DNA of 12,797 nt from Actinomycetota bacterium. Lineage in GTDB: Bacteria; Actinomycetota; Thermoleophilia; UBA2241. The position numbers were made by a program, and so were the translations under genes. The stretch spans positions 2,241-15,037 of the forward strand of contig PKYM01000073.1 in assembly GCA_003132645.1 (NCBI GenBank), given 5' to 3'. Below the pieces are notes generated by a model. That model was given only the letters and a program-made list of their open reading frames with translations, was not told where the DNA came from and did no database searches. Of this stretch, positions 5,468 to 12,217 are shown piece after piece (position 1 is the first letter of the stretch; every line of letters starts with the position of its first letter).

Positions 5468-7139
5468 CAGACGCGGCGTCGCTCAGCAGCGCCTGGGCGG
5501 CCGACTCGGCCTCGAGTCGCGCCAGGTAGTGGGCGATCTCGCGCTCGACCGCGGCCTCGTCCCAGTCGAGCACGGGCGCCATCAGCCGCGCCGCGCCCTC
5601 GGCGGCCAGCCGGCCGCGGTCGGGCGCCTCGAAGGCGATGTGCGTGCGACGCGTGAGCACATCGTCCAAGTGCAGCGCGCCCTCGCACAGCGCGGCGTAG
5701 CGGACCTCGCCGGCCAGGTAGGTCTCGGCTCCGGCGAGGGGGGCGGCCAGAGCAGGGTCGGCGGCGAGCAGATCGAACACCTCCTCGGCCAGCGTGCCGT
5801 AACGCGCGACCAGGTGGTTCAGCTGGCCCGGCATCAGGCGAGCGGCCCCGGGGTGCCTGCTCAGCCTGAACCCAGCGCCCGCCCGGCCGACGGCCCCCAG
5901 CAGCGGGATGTCGGCCGTGCGACTGGCGTCGACTGCGAAGGGCAGGTCGCGAGCGGCCTTGTCGACGGCGTCGCGCGCCATCAGCCGGTAGGTAGTGTAC
6001 TTGCCGCCAGCGACGCTCACGAACCCCGGCGCGCTGCGCCGCACGGCGTGATTGCGCGACAGCTTCGCGGTCTCTTCGGCCGTGCCGCCCAGCAGGGGCC
6101 GCAGACCGACATACACGGCGATGACGTCGTCGAAGCTCAGGGGCTCCTTGAGCACCTCGTTGGCGTGTTCCAGGAGGTACTGGATGTCGGCGTGAGTGGC
6201 CGAGGGGTGGTCCAGGCCGAAGTGCCAGTCGGTGTCGGTGGTGCCGATGATCCAGTGCTCGCCCCAGGGCAGCACGAAGAGCACGCTCTTCTCGGTGGGC
6301 AGGATGAGCGCGTACTCCGACTCGATCCGGTCGCGGGGCACGACGATGTGCACGCCCTTGGACGGCCGCACGATCATGGGGTCCGCGACGCCCGCCAGGC
6401 GCTCCATCTCGGTGGTCCAGATGCCCGTGGCGTTGATCACCGTGCGGGCGTGCAGATCGAATTCGCCGCCGCCCTCGAGGTCGTGCAGGCGCGCGCCCGC
6501 CACCCCGTCGCCGTCGTGCAGAAAGTCGGTCACGGCGACCGCCGAGGCGCAAACCGCGCCGAGCGACGCAGCCGTGCGCGCCAGCACCAGCGCGAAGCGC
6601 GCGTCGTCGACCTGCGCGTCGTAGTAACGGATGCCGCCCGCCAGAACGTTGCCGCGCAAGCCGGGAGCCGCCTTCAGACAGGCGCGCCGCGACAGGTGCC
6701 GGTGGCGCGGCACCGCCGGGTGCAGGCCGGCCAGCGAGTCGTACAGCAGGAGTCCCGCACCCATGTAGAGGCGATCCCAGACCTTGCGCCTGAGGGGAAA
6801 CAGGAAGGGTGTGGGATGGACCAGGTGCGGAGCGATCTTCTCGATCAGCAGCCGCCGTTCGTGCAGCGCCTCGCGCACCAGCCCGACGTCGAGATGTTCG
6901 AGGTAGCGCAGCCCGCCGTGGATCAGCTTGCTGGAGCGGCTCGACGTGCCGGCGGCAAAGTCGCGCCTTTCCACCAGGGCCACCGACAGGCCGCAGCTCG
7001 CGGCATCGAGAGCGACCCCGCAGCCGGTCACGCCGCCACCGACCACCAGCACGTCGAAAGTCTCCGCGGCAAAGCGCTCCAGAGCGCGTCTGCGGGCATC
7101 GGGACCCAGCCATGTCACGCGCGCCTCAGCGGCCACCAT
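5403..7139 (-). CDS. glpD: Aerobic-type sn-glycerol-3-phosphate dehydrogenase (FAD)
   Basis: 578 residues, normal for GlpD. The dinucleotide-binding start FDVLVVGGGVTGCGVALDAA (glycines near 34–41) is followed by the family signature ERRDFAAGTSSRSSKLIHGG (57–76), which contacts FAD and glycerol phosphate. Later come LRPLLGG and GGKYTTYR, matching conserved GlpD segments, and a C-terminal helical domain of about 120 residues. The enzyme oxidises sn-glycerol 3-phosphate to dihydroxyacetone phosphate at the membrane and passes electrons to quinone. The ATG at 7139 follows CGGAGG at ideal distance. It is the last clear gene of the araM-led operon, 38 nt after the GntR regulator. No glycerol kinase or GlpF lies in the window, so the glycerol 3-phosphate must come from elsewhere. 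Very confident. Confidence 0.95.
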   Translation of the reverse strand: MVAAEARVTWLGPDARRRALERFAAETFDVLVVGGGVTGCGVALDAASCGLSVALVERRDFAAGTSSRSSKLIHGGLRYLEHLDVGLVREALHERRLLIEKIAPHLVHPTPFLFPLRRKVWDRLYMGAGLLLYDSLAGLHPAVPRHRHLSRRACLKAAPGLRGNVLAGGIRYYDAQVDDARFALVLARTAASLGAVCASAVAVTDFLHDGDGVAGARLHDLEGGGEFDLHARTVINATGIWTTEMERLAGVADPMIVRPSKGVHIVVPRDRIESEYALILPTEKSVLFVLPWGEHWIIGTTDTDWHFGLDHPSATHADIQYLLEHANEVLKEPLSFDDVIAVYVGLRPLLGGTAEETAKLSRNHAVRRSAPGFVSVAGGKYTTYRLMARDAVDKAARDLPFAVDASRTADIPLLGAVGRAGAGFRLSRHPGAARLMPGQLNHLVARYGTLAEEVFDLLAADPALAAPLAGAETYLAGEVRYAALCEGALHLDDVLTRRTHIAFEAPDRGRLAAEGAARLMAPVLDWDEAAVEREIAHYLARLEAESAAQALLSDAASDAARSGVRDLRLESPEKVECE

Positions 7140-7177
7140 GAAACCTCCGTAGTCTGCGCCACGTCTGTCGCGGCGCT

Positions 7178-7924
7178 TCAGGCACTGACGCCACCAGCCG
7201 GTGCGTCACTCATGCGGTTCACGCTCAGTTCGAAGATGTCGGGCACGTGCCACTCCGAGGAGAACATCACGGGCCGGCCGAGTTCGTCGAAGTCGACTTG
7301 TTCGATCTCCTGCAGGGGGGAGCCGACCCGCACGTGGAGCAGGCGTGCCAGCCGGGCGTCGGCGACCACGGGATGCAGGGTGGCGAGAGCGCTCCGCACG
7401 CCCGCGTGGGCCTCTTCGAGCAAGGCGTAGAGCGACGACGAACCGACGACGCGCTCGACCGCCTCGCCGAGCAGGACCGCCGAGATACGGTCGGTCGAGT
7501 AGACGACCGGCCGGCCGTCGGCGGTGCGGATCCGCTCGACGTACAGCACGGACTCGGTGGGCGCGATCGCGAGGGCGGCCGCCTCCCCGCCTGTCGCTAC
7601 GCGGACCAGGTGCCGGATCAGCTTGCGCCCCGGTTCCAGCCCGGCTTCGCGGATCATGGCCGTGTAGCTCAGGTTGGCGTTCAGCGTGTGGCGGTGGCGC
7701 GGCAACGCCGTCACGAAGGTGCCCGTGCCATGGCGGCGCACCAGATACCCCGCCTCGACCAAGCCGCGAACGGCCTCGCGGATGGTCGCCCTGCTGACCT
7801 CGAAGCGGGCGGCCAGCTCGTCTTCGTTGGGGAGCCGGTCGCCGGCGACATAGACGTTCGAGAACAGGTCGCTGAGCAGCGAGTCCCGCACGCGGTCGGG
7901 CAGCTTCGGACGAGGCCTCTTCAT
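7178..7924 (-). CDS. GntR-family regulator, HutC/UTRA subfamily
   Basis: 248 residues from the ATG at 7924. Residues 8–75 form the winged helix-turn-helix: LPNEDELAARFEVSRATIRE is the diagnostic GntR recognition region, then VRRHGTGTFV is the wing. From about 90 to 235 the UTRA ligand-binding domain follows (VLYVERIRTADGRPVVYSTD, and near the end VMFSSEWH). UTRA domains bind small phosphorylated or sugar-like effectors. A GTG at 7942 would add six residues and overlap the previous gene by 8 bp; the ATG is preferred because GTAGGGA stands before it. Lying inside the operon, it probably controls the operon itself through the palindrome at 11018–11035, with a pathway phosphate as likely effector. 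The regulator class is certain; target and effector are inferred. Confidence 0.93.
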   Translation of the reverse strand: MKRPRPKLPDRVRDSLLSDLFSNVYVAGDRLPNEDELAARFEVSRATIREAVRGLVEAGYLVRRHGTGTFVTALPRHRHTLNANLSYTAMIREAGLEPGRKLIRHLVRVATGGEAAALAIAPTESVLYVERIRTADGRPVVYSTDRISAVLLGEAVERVVGSSSLYALLEEAHAGVRSALATLHPVVADARLARLLHVRVGSPLQEIEQVDFDELGRPVMFSSEWHVPDIFELSVNRMSDAPAGGVSA

Positions 7925-7934
7925 GATCGGGTCC

Positions 7935-8621
7935 CTACTCACGGAGAGCTTCGGCAGCCGCTGTGATGTTCAGGACCTCGGTGATCTGGCCGGCCAGGTC
8001 GGGTGCGCCGGGCAGACGCCCCTCGAAGATCGCGCCACCGATGGTGAAGCCCCACGCCCCCGCCGCGGCGACGAGACGGATCTGCTCAGACGTGGCGATC
8101 GAGCCGGCCACGACGACCGGTCCGGCCGACGCGATGACGACTTCGTGAGTCAGCGCGATGGGGTCCTGGTCGGGACTGCGATAGGCGAGCAGGTCGAGAC
8201 CGTAGACGCCGTCCAGAGCCGAGAGGTTGCGGGCGTCCTGGCTGATCTCGGCGATGCTTCCCAGAAGGACGCTGGGATGACCGTCGATGCGACCCGGGAA
8301 AGGACAGTACTTGATACCGCTGCCGGCGAGGAGGCGCACGCCGTCGTCGGCGTGCGTGCCGCCGAGGATCCAGTCGACGCCGATCTGCCGGGCCGCCTCG
8401 AGCGAGACGAGCTCGGACTCCCGCGAGGTCGACACGACCTCGAGCATGACCTCAAGGCCGTCGGCGTGAGCCTTCTCGGCCACGACGGCGAGCTCGTCGG
8501 GCGTGGCGCCGATGTCCTTGAAGCCGACGTAGTGCAGAGCCGTGCCGCGCAGCGAGTCGTAGACCTTGGCGGCATCGGGCACGGTGCTGTCGTTATGGGT
8601 CAGCATGAAGACGAAGTTCAC
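7935..8621 (-). CDS. TIM-barrel protein of unassigned function with phosphate-binding motif
   Basis: 228 residues with alternating beta strands and helices typical of a (beta/alpha)8 barrel. Strand-end motifs include HYVGFKDIGAT (30–40), VMLEVVSTSRESE (58–70), WILGGTH (84–90) and IKYCPFPGRIDGHPS (103–117). The last two strands carry GSIAT (173–177) and GFTIGGAIFEG (191–201), the standard phosphate-binding loops of the ribulose-phosphate-binding-like superfamily. So a small phosphorylated substrate is likely. I do not recognise the precise family; an epimerase, aldolase or isomerase would fit, and the 'KD' in strand 2 and 'E' in strand 3 are candidate catalytic residues. GTG start at 8621 with AGGAGG; its GTGA overlaps the HAD gene stop. 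It ends against the regulator gene. Its product should act with AraM and the phosphatase. Confidence 0.8.
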   Translation of the reverse strand: MNFVFMLTHNDSTVPDAAKVYDSLRGTALHYVGFKDIGATPDELAVVAEKAHADGLEVMLEVVSTSRESELVSLEAARQIGVDWILGGTHADDGVRLLAGSGIKYCPFPGRIDGHPSVLLGSIAEISQDARNLSALDGVYGLDLLAYRSPDQDPIALTHEVVIASAGPVVVAGSIATSEQIRLVAAAGAWGFTIGGAIFEGRLPGAPDLAGQITEVLNITAAAEALRE

Positions 8622-9484
8622 TGCGAGGCCTCCTGGCGGCGGGAAGAGCGTTCGGGCAGAAGCTGGGCGAGGCTATCGATCACGAAGTCGGGCGTGACGG
8701 AGGCGCCGGCGAGACTGTCGGCGCGAGTCGCCCCCGTCAGGGTGAGGATGCCCGTCATGCCCAGCGACAGGGCCATGGCGACGTCGGTGAGCAGGCGGTC
8801 GCCGATCACCACGACGTCCTGGGCGGGCAATCCGAGCCGGCCCAGCAGGGCACGCGCCATGTGGATGCTCGGCTTGCCGACCACCGCCTCCGCCCTGGCC
8901 CCCGTGCTGGCCTCGATGGCCGCCAGCATGGCGGCGCAGTCGGGCAGCCCGCCCTCGGGCGTCGGACAATAGGGGTCGGGGTTGGTGGCCACGATGGTCG
9001 CGCCGTGGTAGCGCACCGCCTGAAAGGCGGCGTTCAGTTTCTCGTAGTCGAAGGTGCGGTCGAAGGACACGACGACCACCTGAGTCTCCAGCGGGTCCTT
9101 GGTCACCGTGAAGCCGGCCCCGCGGATCTCGTCGATGGTCGATTGCTCGGCCACCGCAAGGACGGTCTCGCCTGGATGCTCGCGGCCGAGATAGTCCACC
9201 AGCGCATCGACTGAGGTCACCACGTCGGCGCGCGCCGTGGGCACGCCGAGGCGCGTCAGCTTGCGCGCGTAGTCGTCGGCGGTGTGAAGCGGCTTGTTGG
9301 TCACATAGACGATGCGCGAGCCGGCCCGCCGGATGGCTTCGATCGTCTCGGCCGCGCAGGGCAGCAGGGCGTCGCCCAGGTAGACCGTGCCGTCGAGGTC
9401 GAAGGCGTACCCCGGGTAGATCCGCGTCGGTCGGCTGGTCGCCGGCAGGCTCAGCGTGTCGCGGCTTGCGATGTCGCAGCTCAC
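8618..9484 (-). CDS. HAD-superfamily class IIA phosphatase (NagD/AraL-like)
   Basis: 288 residues. Motif I is FDLDGTVY with nucleophile Asp29 and acid/base Asp31; motif II is YVTNKP (Thr62); motif III Lys204 lies in VVGKPS; motif IV is IGDRLLTDV (Asp229, Asp234). Between motifs II and III lies a C2-type cap of about 110 residues (ending ATNPDPYCPTPEGGLPDCAA), which identifies HAD-IIA enzymes such as NagD, AraL and phosphoglycolate phosphatase. These dephosphorylate small sugar or polyol phosphates with Mg2+ in the cytoplasm. GTG start at 9484 overlaps the araM stop by 4 bp, and the 3' end overlaps the TIM-barrel gene by 4 bp. In Bacillus subtilis araL and araM are also adjacent. The first 20 residues look dispensable and the start could lie a little further in. 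Confidence 0.92.
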   Translation of the reverse strand: MSCDIASRDTLSLPATSRPTRIYPGYAFDLDGTVYLGDALLPCAAETIEAIRRAGSRIVYVTNKPLHTADDYARKLTRLGVPTARADVVTSVDALVDYLGREHPGETVLAVAEQSTIDEIRGAGFTVTKDPLETQVVVVSFDRTFDYEKLNAAFQAVRYHGATIVATNPDPYCPTPEGGLPDCAAMLAAIEASTGARAEAVVGKPSIHMARALLGRLGLPAQDVVVIGDRLLTDVAMALSLGMTGILTLTGATRADSLAGASVTPDFVIDSLAQLLPERSSRRQEASQ

Positions 9485-10899
9485 GTCGCACCTCCGAGAG
9501 CCGCGGCGTCGGACAGGAGCGCATCGACACAGGCCGCGTCCCAGATGCCCAGAAAGCAGGCCATGTCGGCCACCGAGAAGCGGTCGCGCATCAGATGGCA
9601 GCTGGCGGTGGCCCAGCGCGCGGTGGCTTCGTCGGCCGGCGGCTCCACCTCGGAAAACAGCACCGGGGCGCCGGCGCTGCGCAGCGCCGCCACGAGCGCC
9701 TCGGGCCCGGCCAGCAGGTCACGCAGGGCCCGGTCGTGGACCGGCCAGTCGCGAGCCGCCAGCTCGATCCGCTCGCCGGCGCCCGCCCAAAGCGCCAGCT
9801 TGCGCGAGTAGTCACGCCAGCACTCCTCGCCCATCTGGCCGCTGGGATCGACGGTGAGAAACGCGGCCCGCACGCCGGCCTCGGCCTGTGCTGCGTCCGG
9901 CACGAGGACCCGCGACAGGCCGCCGTCGGCCAGTACGTCGAGGACGCGCTGCCAGAGGAGAGCGGCGACGATGCTGCTGGCCCCCACTTGGGCGCCGTGC
10001 AGGGCCGCCTCACGGCCGGCCTGCATGGTCGCCATCTCGATCAGGTGACTGACGGTGTGCTCCATGCCCGAGCAGGGTGCCGTGGTGCCGGCGATGCCCA
10101 TCGAGATGCCGCTCAGCGTGAGGGTCGCGGCGACCTGGGCGAGCGCCGCCCGGTCGGCGTGCGGCACATGAGGAGCGGTCGCGAGCACGGCCGGTCCCTG
10201 CTCGCGAGCCAGCGCGACGACGGTCGGCGAGTAGGTGTCGTCCATGCCGAGCAGCGTGGCCAGGTACCAGTCGGCGGGCGCCGTGAAGGTGGCGATCAGG
10301 TCGGCAAAGCCGGCGACGTTCATCTCGACCGGAGCGGAGACGAGCACGTCGGTGTCGATCACGAGCGCGTCGGCCCAGGTCGTCGGCGTGGTGCGCTTCA
10401 CCCCGTTGACGAGCAGCACCGAGCGATCGTCGGCGAAGCCGTTGACGCTGTTGGCGGTCTGCACGACGACGTAGGCCATGCCGTGGGCCGCCGCGACCAC
10501 CTTGCCGATGTCGGCGACCGTGCCGGACCCGACCGCCACAAGACAGGCGGCGCCCTCGCCGTCGCGAGTGGCCTTGGCGAGCGTCTCCTCGTCGGCGTGC
10601 AAGGGGTGACCGGGCGTGCCGAGAGCGACGCTGCGCACGCGGCACTGCGCCGCCAGGGTCGCGGTGACGTGGTCCAGCAGATCGGCCGACCGGTAGAGCT
10701 TCGGCGTCCGGTCGGAAAGGATGCCGACGGGGCCCTCGGAACGGCGCGCATCGACGAGATCGGCAACGACCTGGGGCAAGGCCGCCAAGGCGTCGTCACC
10801 GAGGACGACCGTCTGCAGGCCCAGTCGCTCGAGCCTGGCGCCGTCGGGCGCCGCCGCGAGCCGGCGCCTCAGTGCATCGAGGTCAAACAGGTCGGTCAT
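9481..10899 (-). CDS. araM: sn-glycerol-1-phosphate dehydrogenase, AraM/EgsA type
   Basis: 472 residues of the iron-containing-alcohol-dehydrogenase/DHQ-synthase fold. VGSGTVADIGK (123–133) is the NAD(P)-binding glycine loop; TANSVNGFAD (148–157) follows as in AraM/EgsA. Metal ligands are expected at Asp200 (AGFAD), His281 (SGMEH) and His301 (LHGAQ), all present. The C-terminal segment CHLMRDRFSVADMACFLG also fits the family. The enzyme interconverts sn-glycerol 1-phosphate and dihydroxyacetone phosphate, the reaction archaea use to make lipid backbones; in B. subtilis AraM serves heptaprenylglyceryl phosphate synthesis. It is longer than B. subtilis AraM (394 residues). The ATG at 10899 follows GGAGG with a rather long 10-nt gap. 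First gene of the operon, behind a strong promoter. Here a catabolic direction is likely. Confidence 0.9.
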   Translation of the reverse strand: MTDLFDLDALRRRLAAAPDGARLERLGLQTVVLGDDALAALPQVVADLVDARRSEGPVGILSDRTPKLYRSADLLDHVTATLAAQCRVRSVALGTPGHPLHADEETLAKATRDGEGAACLVAVGSGTVADIGKVVAAAHGMAYVVVQTANSVNGFADDRSVLLVNGVKRTTPTTWADALVIDTDVLVSAPVEMNVAGFADLIATFTAPADWYLATLLGMDDTYSPTVVALAREQGPAVLATAPHVPHADRAALAQVAATLTLSGISMGIAGTTAPCSGMEHTVSHLIEMATMQAGREAALHGAQVGASSIVAALLWQRVLDVLADGGLSRVLVPDAAQAEAGVRAAFLTVDPSGQMGEECWRDYSRKLALWAGAGERIELAARDWPVHDRALRDLLAGPEALVAALRSAGAPVLFSEVEPPADEATARWATASCHLMRDRFSVADMACFLGIWDAACVDALLSDAAALGGAT

Positions 10900-10962
10900 G
10901 AACGAGCTACCTCCACAGCATCGAAAAGGATCAGGTATCGCCGGCAGGCCTCGTCGCGGAGT

Positions 10963-11002
10963 GCCACGGCTCGGGCTGCGGCTTCTTTCAGCCCGCAGTG
11001 GC
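10963..11002 (-). other. Structured leader at the 5' end of the araM transcript
   Basis: In the transcript GCCAC pairs with GTGGC (outer stem, 10963–10967 with 10998–11002) and CGGGCTG pairs perfectly with CAGCCCG (10972–10978 with 10989–10995). A competing hairpin, CTGCGG with CCGCAG (10976–10981 with 10993–10998), uses the same bases and cannot coexist. The predicted transcription start (about 11005) lies just outside, so the mRNA would begin with this structure. About 60 nt separate it from the araM ribosome site. It may stabilise the mRNA or switch between forms; no known riboswitch recognised. Confidence 0.45.
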
Positions 11003-11011
11003 CGTCACGCA

Positions 11012-11040
11012 ACCATAACGTCAGACGTCTGATGTATCAA
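11012..11040 (-). promoter_or_regulatory. Promoter of the araM operon
   Basis: On the minus strand TTGATA (11035–11040, five of six to the -35 consensus) and TATGGT (11012–11017, four of six to the -10 consensus and fitting TANNNT) are separated by exactly 17 bp. The start point would be near 11005, giving a leader of about 105 nt before the araM ATG. It is the best sigma-70-type promoter in the window. Confidence 0.7.
11018..11035. promoter_or_regulatory. Operator palindrome between -35 and -10
   Basis: TCAGACGTCTGA at 11021–11032 is a perfect 12-bp palindrome. The full 18 bp, from 11018 to 11035, is symmetrical with only one mismatched pair. It fills the promoter spacer, so a bound dimer would block RNA polymerase. 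The GntR/UTRA protein encoded in the same operon is the obvious candidate ligand; the site is not the textbook HutC operator sequence. Confidence 0.65.
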
Positions 11041-11132
11041 CCACGAGAGTGCGGCCGCGCTTGTCGCCTGTCGCAGGGCGGTCGCCGCTGGGCGCCGGTC
11101 GTCGACGAGGTGAGTCCGCAGATGCCAGAGTG

Positions 11133-11588
11133 TCAGACCGAGACGAGGACCATGATGATCGTTGCCAGCGCCAGAGCGAGGCTCATGACCGTGACGACGA
11201 TGACCGCCCACCAGTCCGGGGCCACCGGGCCACCGGCCTCGAGGGCAGCGTTGATCCGCCGGACTCGCACGAGGGCCTAGGCGATGATGAAGGCGCCCAG
11301 CACGCCGTAGCCGGCGCCGAGAGCCGCGTAGGCGACGCGCGAACCGCCGAGCAGCGCCGGGATCAGGCGGCCGACGGCGAGCGCCACGCCGATCGCTCCC
11401 AAGCCGGTGCGCAGCCAGGCCAGATAGGTGCGTTCGGCGGCCAGCGACGTGCGCCGCGGCGCGCCCTCACTGCCTGGCGCTGCCTGGCCGGCCGGCCGGC
11501 CGGCGTTGACTGGCGGCTGCTCTACGGTCCACCTCCGTGGAAACCGGGTCGCCGCGAAGGCGCCGACCCTCATGAGCGAGCCTATCAC
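11133..11588 (-). pseudogene. DUF202 (YidH-like) membrane protein split by an in-frame TAG
   Basis: The upstream 103 codons give a Gly/Pro-rich lead, then RTSLAAERTYLAWLRTGLGA and a helix ending GRLIPAL, then a second helix ending LGAFIIA: the DUF202 signature ERTxLAWLRT and two membrane segments. TAG follows at 11277–11279. Continuing in the same frame gives ALVRVRRINAALEAGG, then PVAPDWWAVIVVTVMS and LALALATIIMVLVSV, ending in TGA at 11133. This is exactly the charged loop and third helix a DUF202 protein should have. So one gene is interrupted by a single amber codon, probably once a Tyr or Trp codon. Start is uncertain: GTG 11588 or ATG 11573. Function of DUF202 proteins is unknown. A nonsense mutation, a base error or read-through all remain possible. 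Confidence 0.75.
11486..11504. repeat. GGCC tetranucleotide run
   Basis: Four GGCC units plus GGC (19 bases) lie in the N-terminal linker of the DUF202 gene. Tetranucleotide runs can slip and shift the frame. With fewer than five units the effect would be modest, and the linker tolerates Ala/Gly/Arg/Pro changes. Confidence 0.5.
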
Positions 11589-11681
11589 GCTCGCCCCGAG
11601 ACGCGGCTCCAGTCCCTGCTGTCGAGGTGGGCGCGGGCGCAGACGAGCTCACGCTCTGCGGACGCTCCGCCGGTGTGCGGG

Positions 11682-11895
11682 TCACCCGGCGCTGGGCTCC
11701 TGATAGAGGCCGATCACGTTTCCGGCCGGGTCGCGAAACCGGGCTGTGATCTCGGGAGCGTCGGCGCCCAGCGGCTGCACGATCTCGCCGCCGTGGGCCT
11801 TGACTACTTCGACGGTCGCAGCGGCATCGTCGACCATGACGTAGAGCAGCAGACCTGGCATAACAGATCTTGCCGTTCGCCATAGTGGGAGGCAT
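11682..11895 (-). pseudogene. VOC/glyoxalase-like gene with internal deletion
   Basis: Starting at the ATG at 11895, behind GAAGGAG, the frame reads MPPTMANGKICYA, the typical opening of VOC-superfamily proteins, where it should continue into an EIPA-type strand. Instead the family's C-terminal part, PGLLLYVMVDDAAATVEVVK then AHGGEIVQPLGADAPEITAR and FRDPAGNVIGLYQEPSAG, follows at once but in another frame, ending in TGA at 11682. About half of the roughly 120-residue domain is missing. The junction lies at about 11859–11862. VOC proteins are metal-dependent lyases, dioxygenases or resistance proteins; this copy lacks one betaalphabetabetabeta module and cannot fold normally. A 59-residue peptide from the ATG at 11861 could still be made, but has no evident role. 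Confidence 0.8.
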
Positions 11896-12090
11896 CGGGG
11901 CTCCTTCGGCATGTTTCCCCACGTTGTTCCCAGACGGCGCGGCAGACTGACCGTAGCGCCGAGGGCGACGCGGTACGCGGCGGGCAGCGCCCACGGCTGG
12001 TATGAGCGCTCTGAGGGTGTCCCGACAACGCCTTGACGGCGCCCTCAGGGCCGCTTTTCGCCGTGCACGCGGCCACTCGCGTTCGCTCGA

Positions 12091-12096
12091 ATGCTA
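12091..12096 (-). promoter_or_regulatory. -10-like TAGCAT facing the VOC remnant
   Basis: The minus strand reads AGGTAGCATTCGAG, resembling the two TAGCATACGGA boxes at 1620–1630 and 3811–3821. It could once have driven the VOC gene with a leader of about 190 nt. No -35 element seen. Confidence 0.3.
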
Positions 12097-12113
12097 CCTG
12101 GGCCTTGGCGGGG

Positions 12114-12119
12114 TACACT
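12114..12119 (+). promoter_or_regulatory. -10-like TACACT facing the SPFH gene
   Basis: GGGGTACACTATGCGC on the plus strand carries a TANNNT box preceded by G's, like the MFS promoter box. Transcription would begin near 12126, some 130 nt before the SPFH ATG. No -35 element is clear at 17–18 bp. Confidence 0.4.
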
Positions 12120-12217
12120 ATGCGCAAGACCTCGACCGAAAGAAGGCGGGCGCCGACTCCGGCGCCGCTTCGCGCTCGAGGCGTTCGCTTAAAGCCGACC
12201 TAGCGAAGGATGGGGTC

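Larger units (their letters stand above)
11896..12217. other. Intergenic region between VOC remnant and SPFH gene
   Basis: No convincing gene. A stem of CTGAGGG (12011–12017) with CCCTCAG (12042–12048), partly extendable inward, is followed by CCGCTTTT on the plus strand and is terminator-like. Two -10-type boxes face opposite ways: TAGCAT on the minus strand at 12091–12096 and TACACT on the plus strand at 12114–12119. This fits a divergent promoter for the VOC and SPFH genes. An 86-codon plus-strand frame spans it but lacks coding character. Confidence 0.5.

Noticed and set aside
3959..5656. 565-codon plus-strand frame
   Set aside because: Antisense shadow of the MFS gene; low-complexity composition, no domain.
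5467..7113. 548-codon minus-strand frame within glpD
   Set aside because: Arg-rich shifted frame of glpD with no motifs.
5529..7430. 633-codon plus-strand frame
   Set aside because: Antisense shadow of glpD and the regulator; long only because GC-rich DNA has few stops.
7935..8621. TIM-barrel protein as a GGGP synthase/PcrB, the natural user of glycerol 1-phosphate
   Set aside because: Attractive next to AraM, but the prenyl-pyrophosphate and glycerol-phosphate contact motifs of that family are not recognisable; kept only as a hypothesis to test.
9466..11280. 604-codon plus-strand frame
   Set aside because: Antisense shadow of araM; crosses the araM promoter and the operator, which argues against coding.
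12002..12217. 86-codon plus-strand frame ahead of the SPFH gene
   Set aside because: No domain, crosses hairpin and promoter-like boxes; only its last 14 codons have a credible start.
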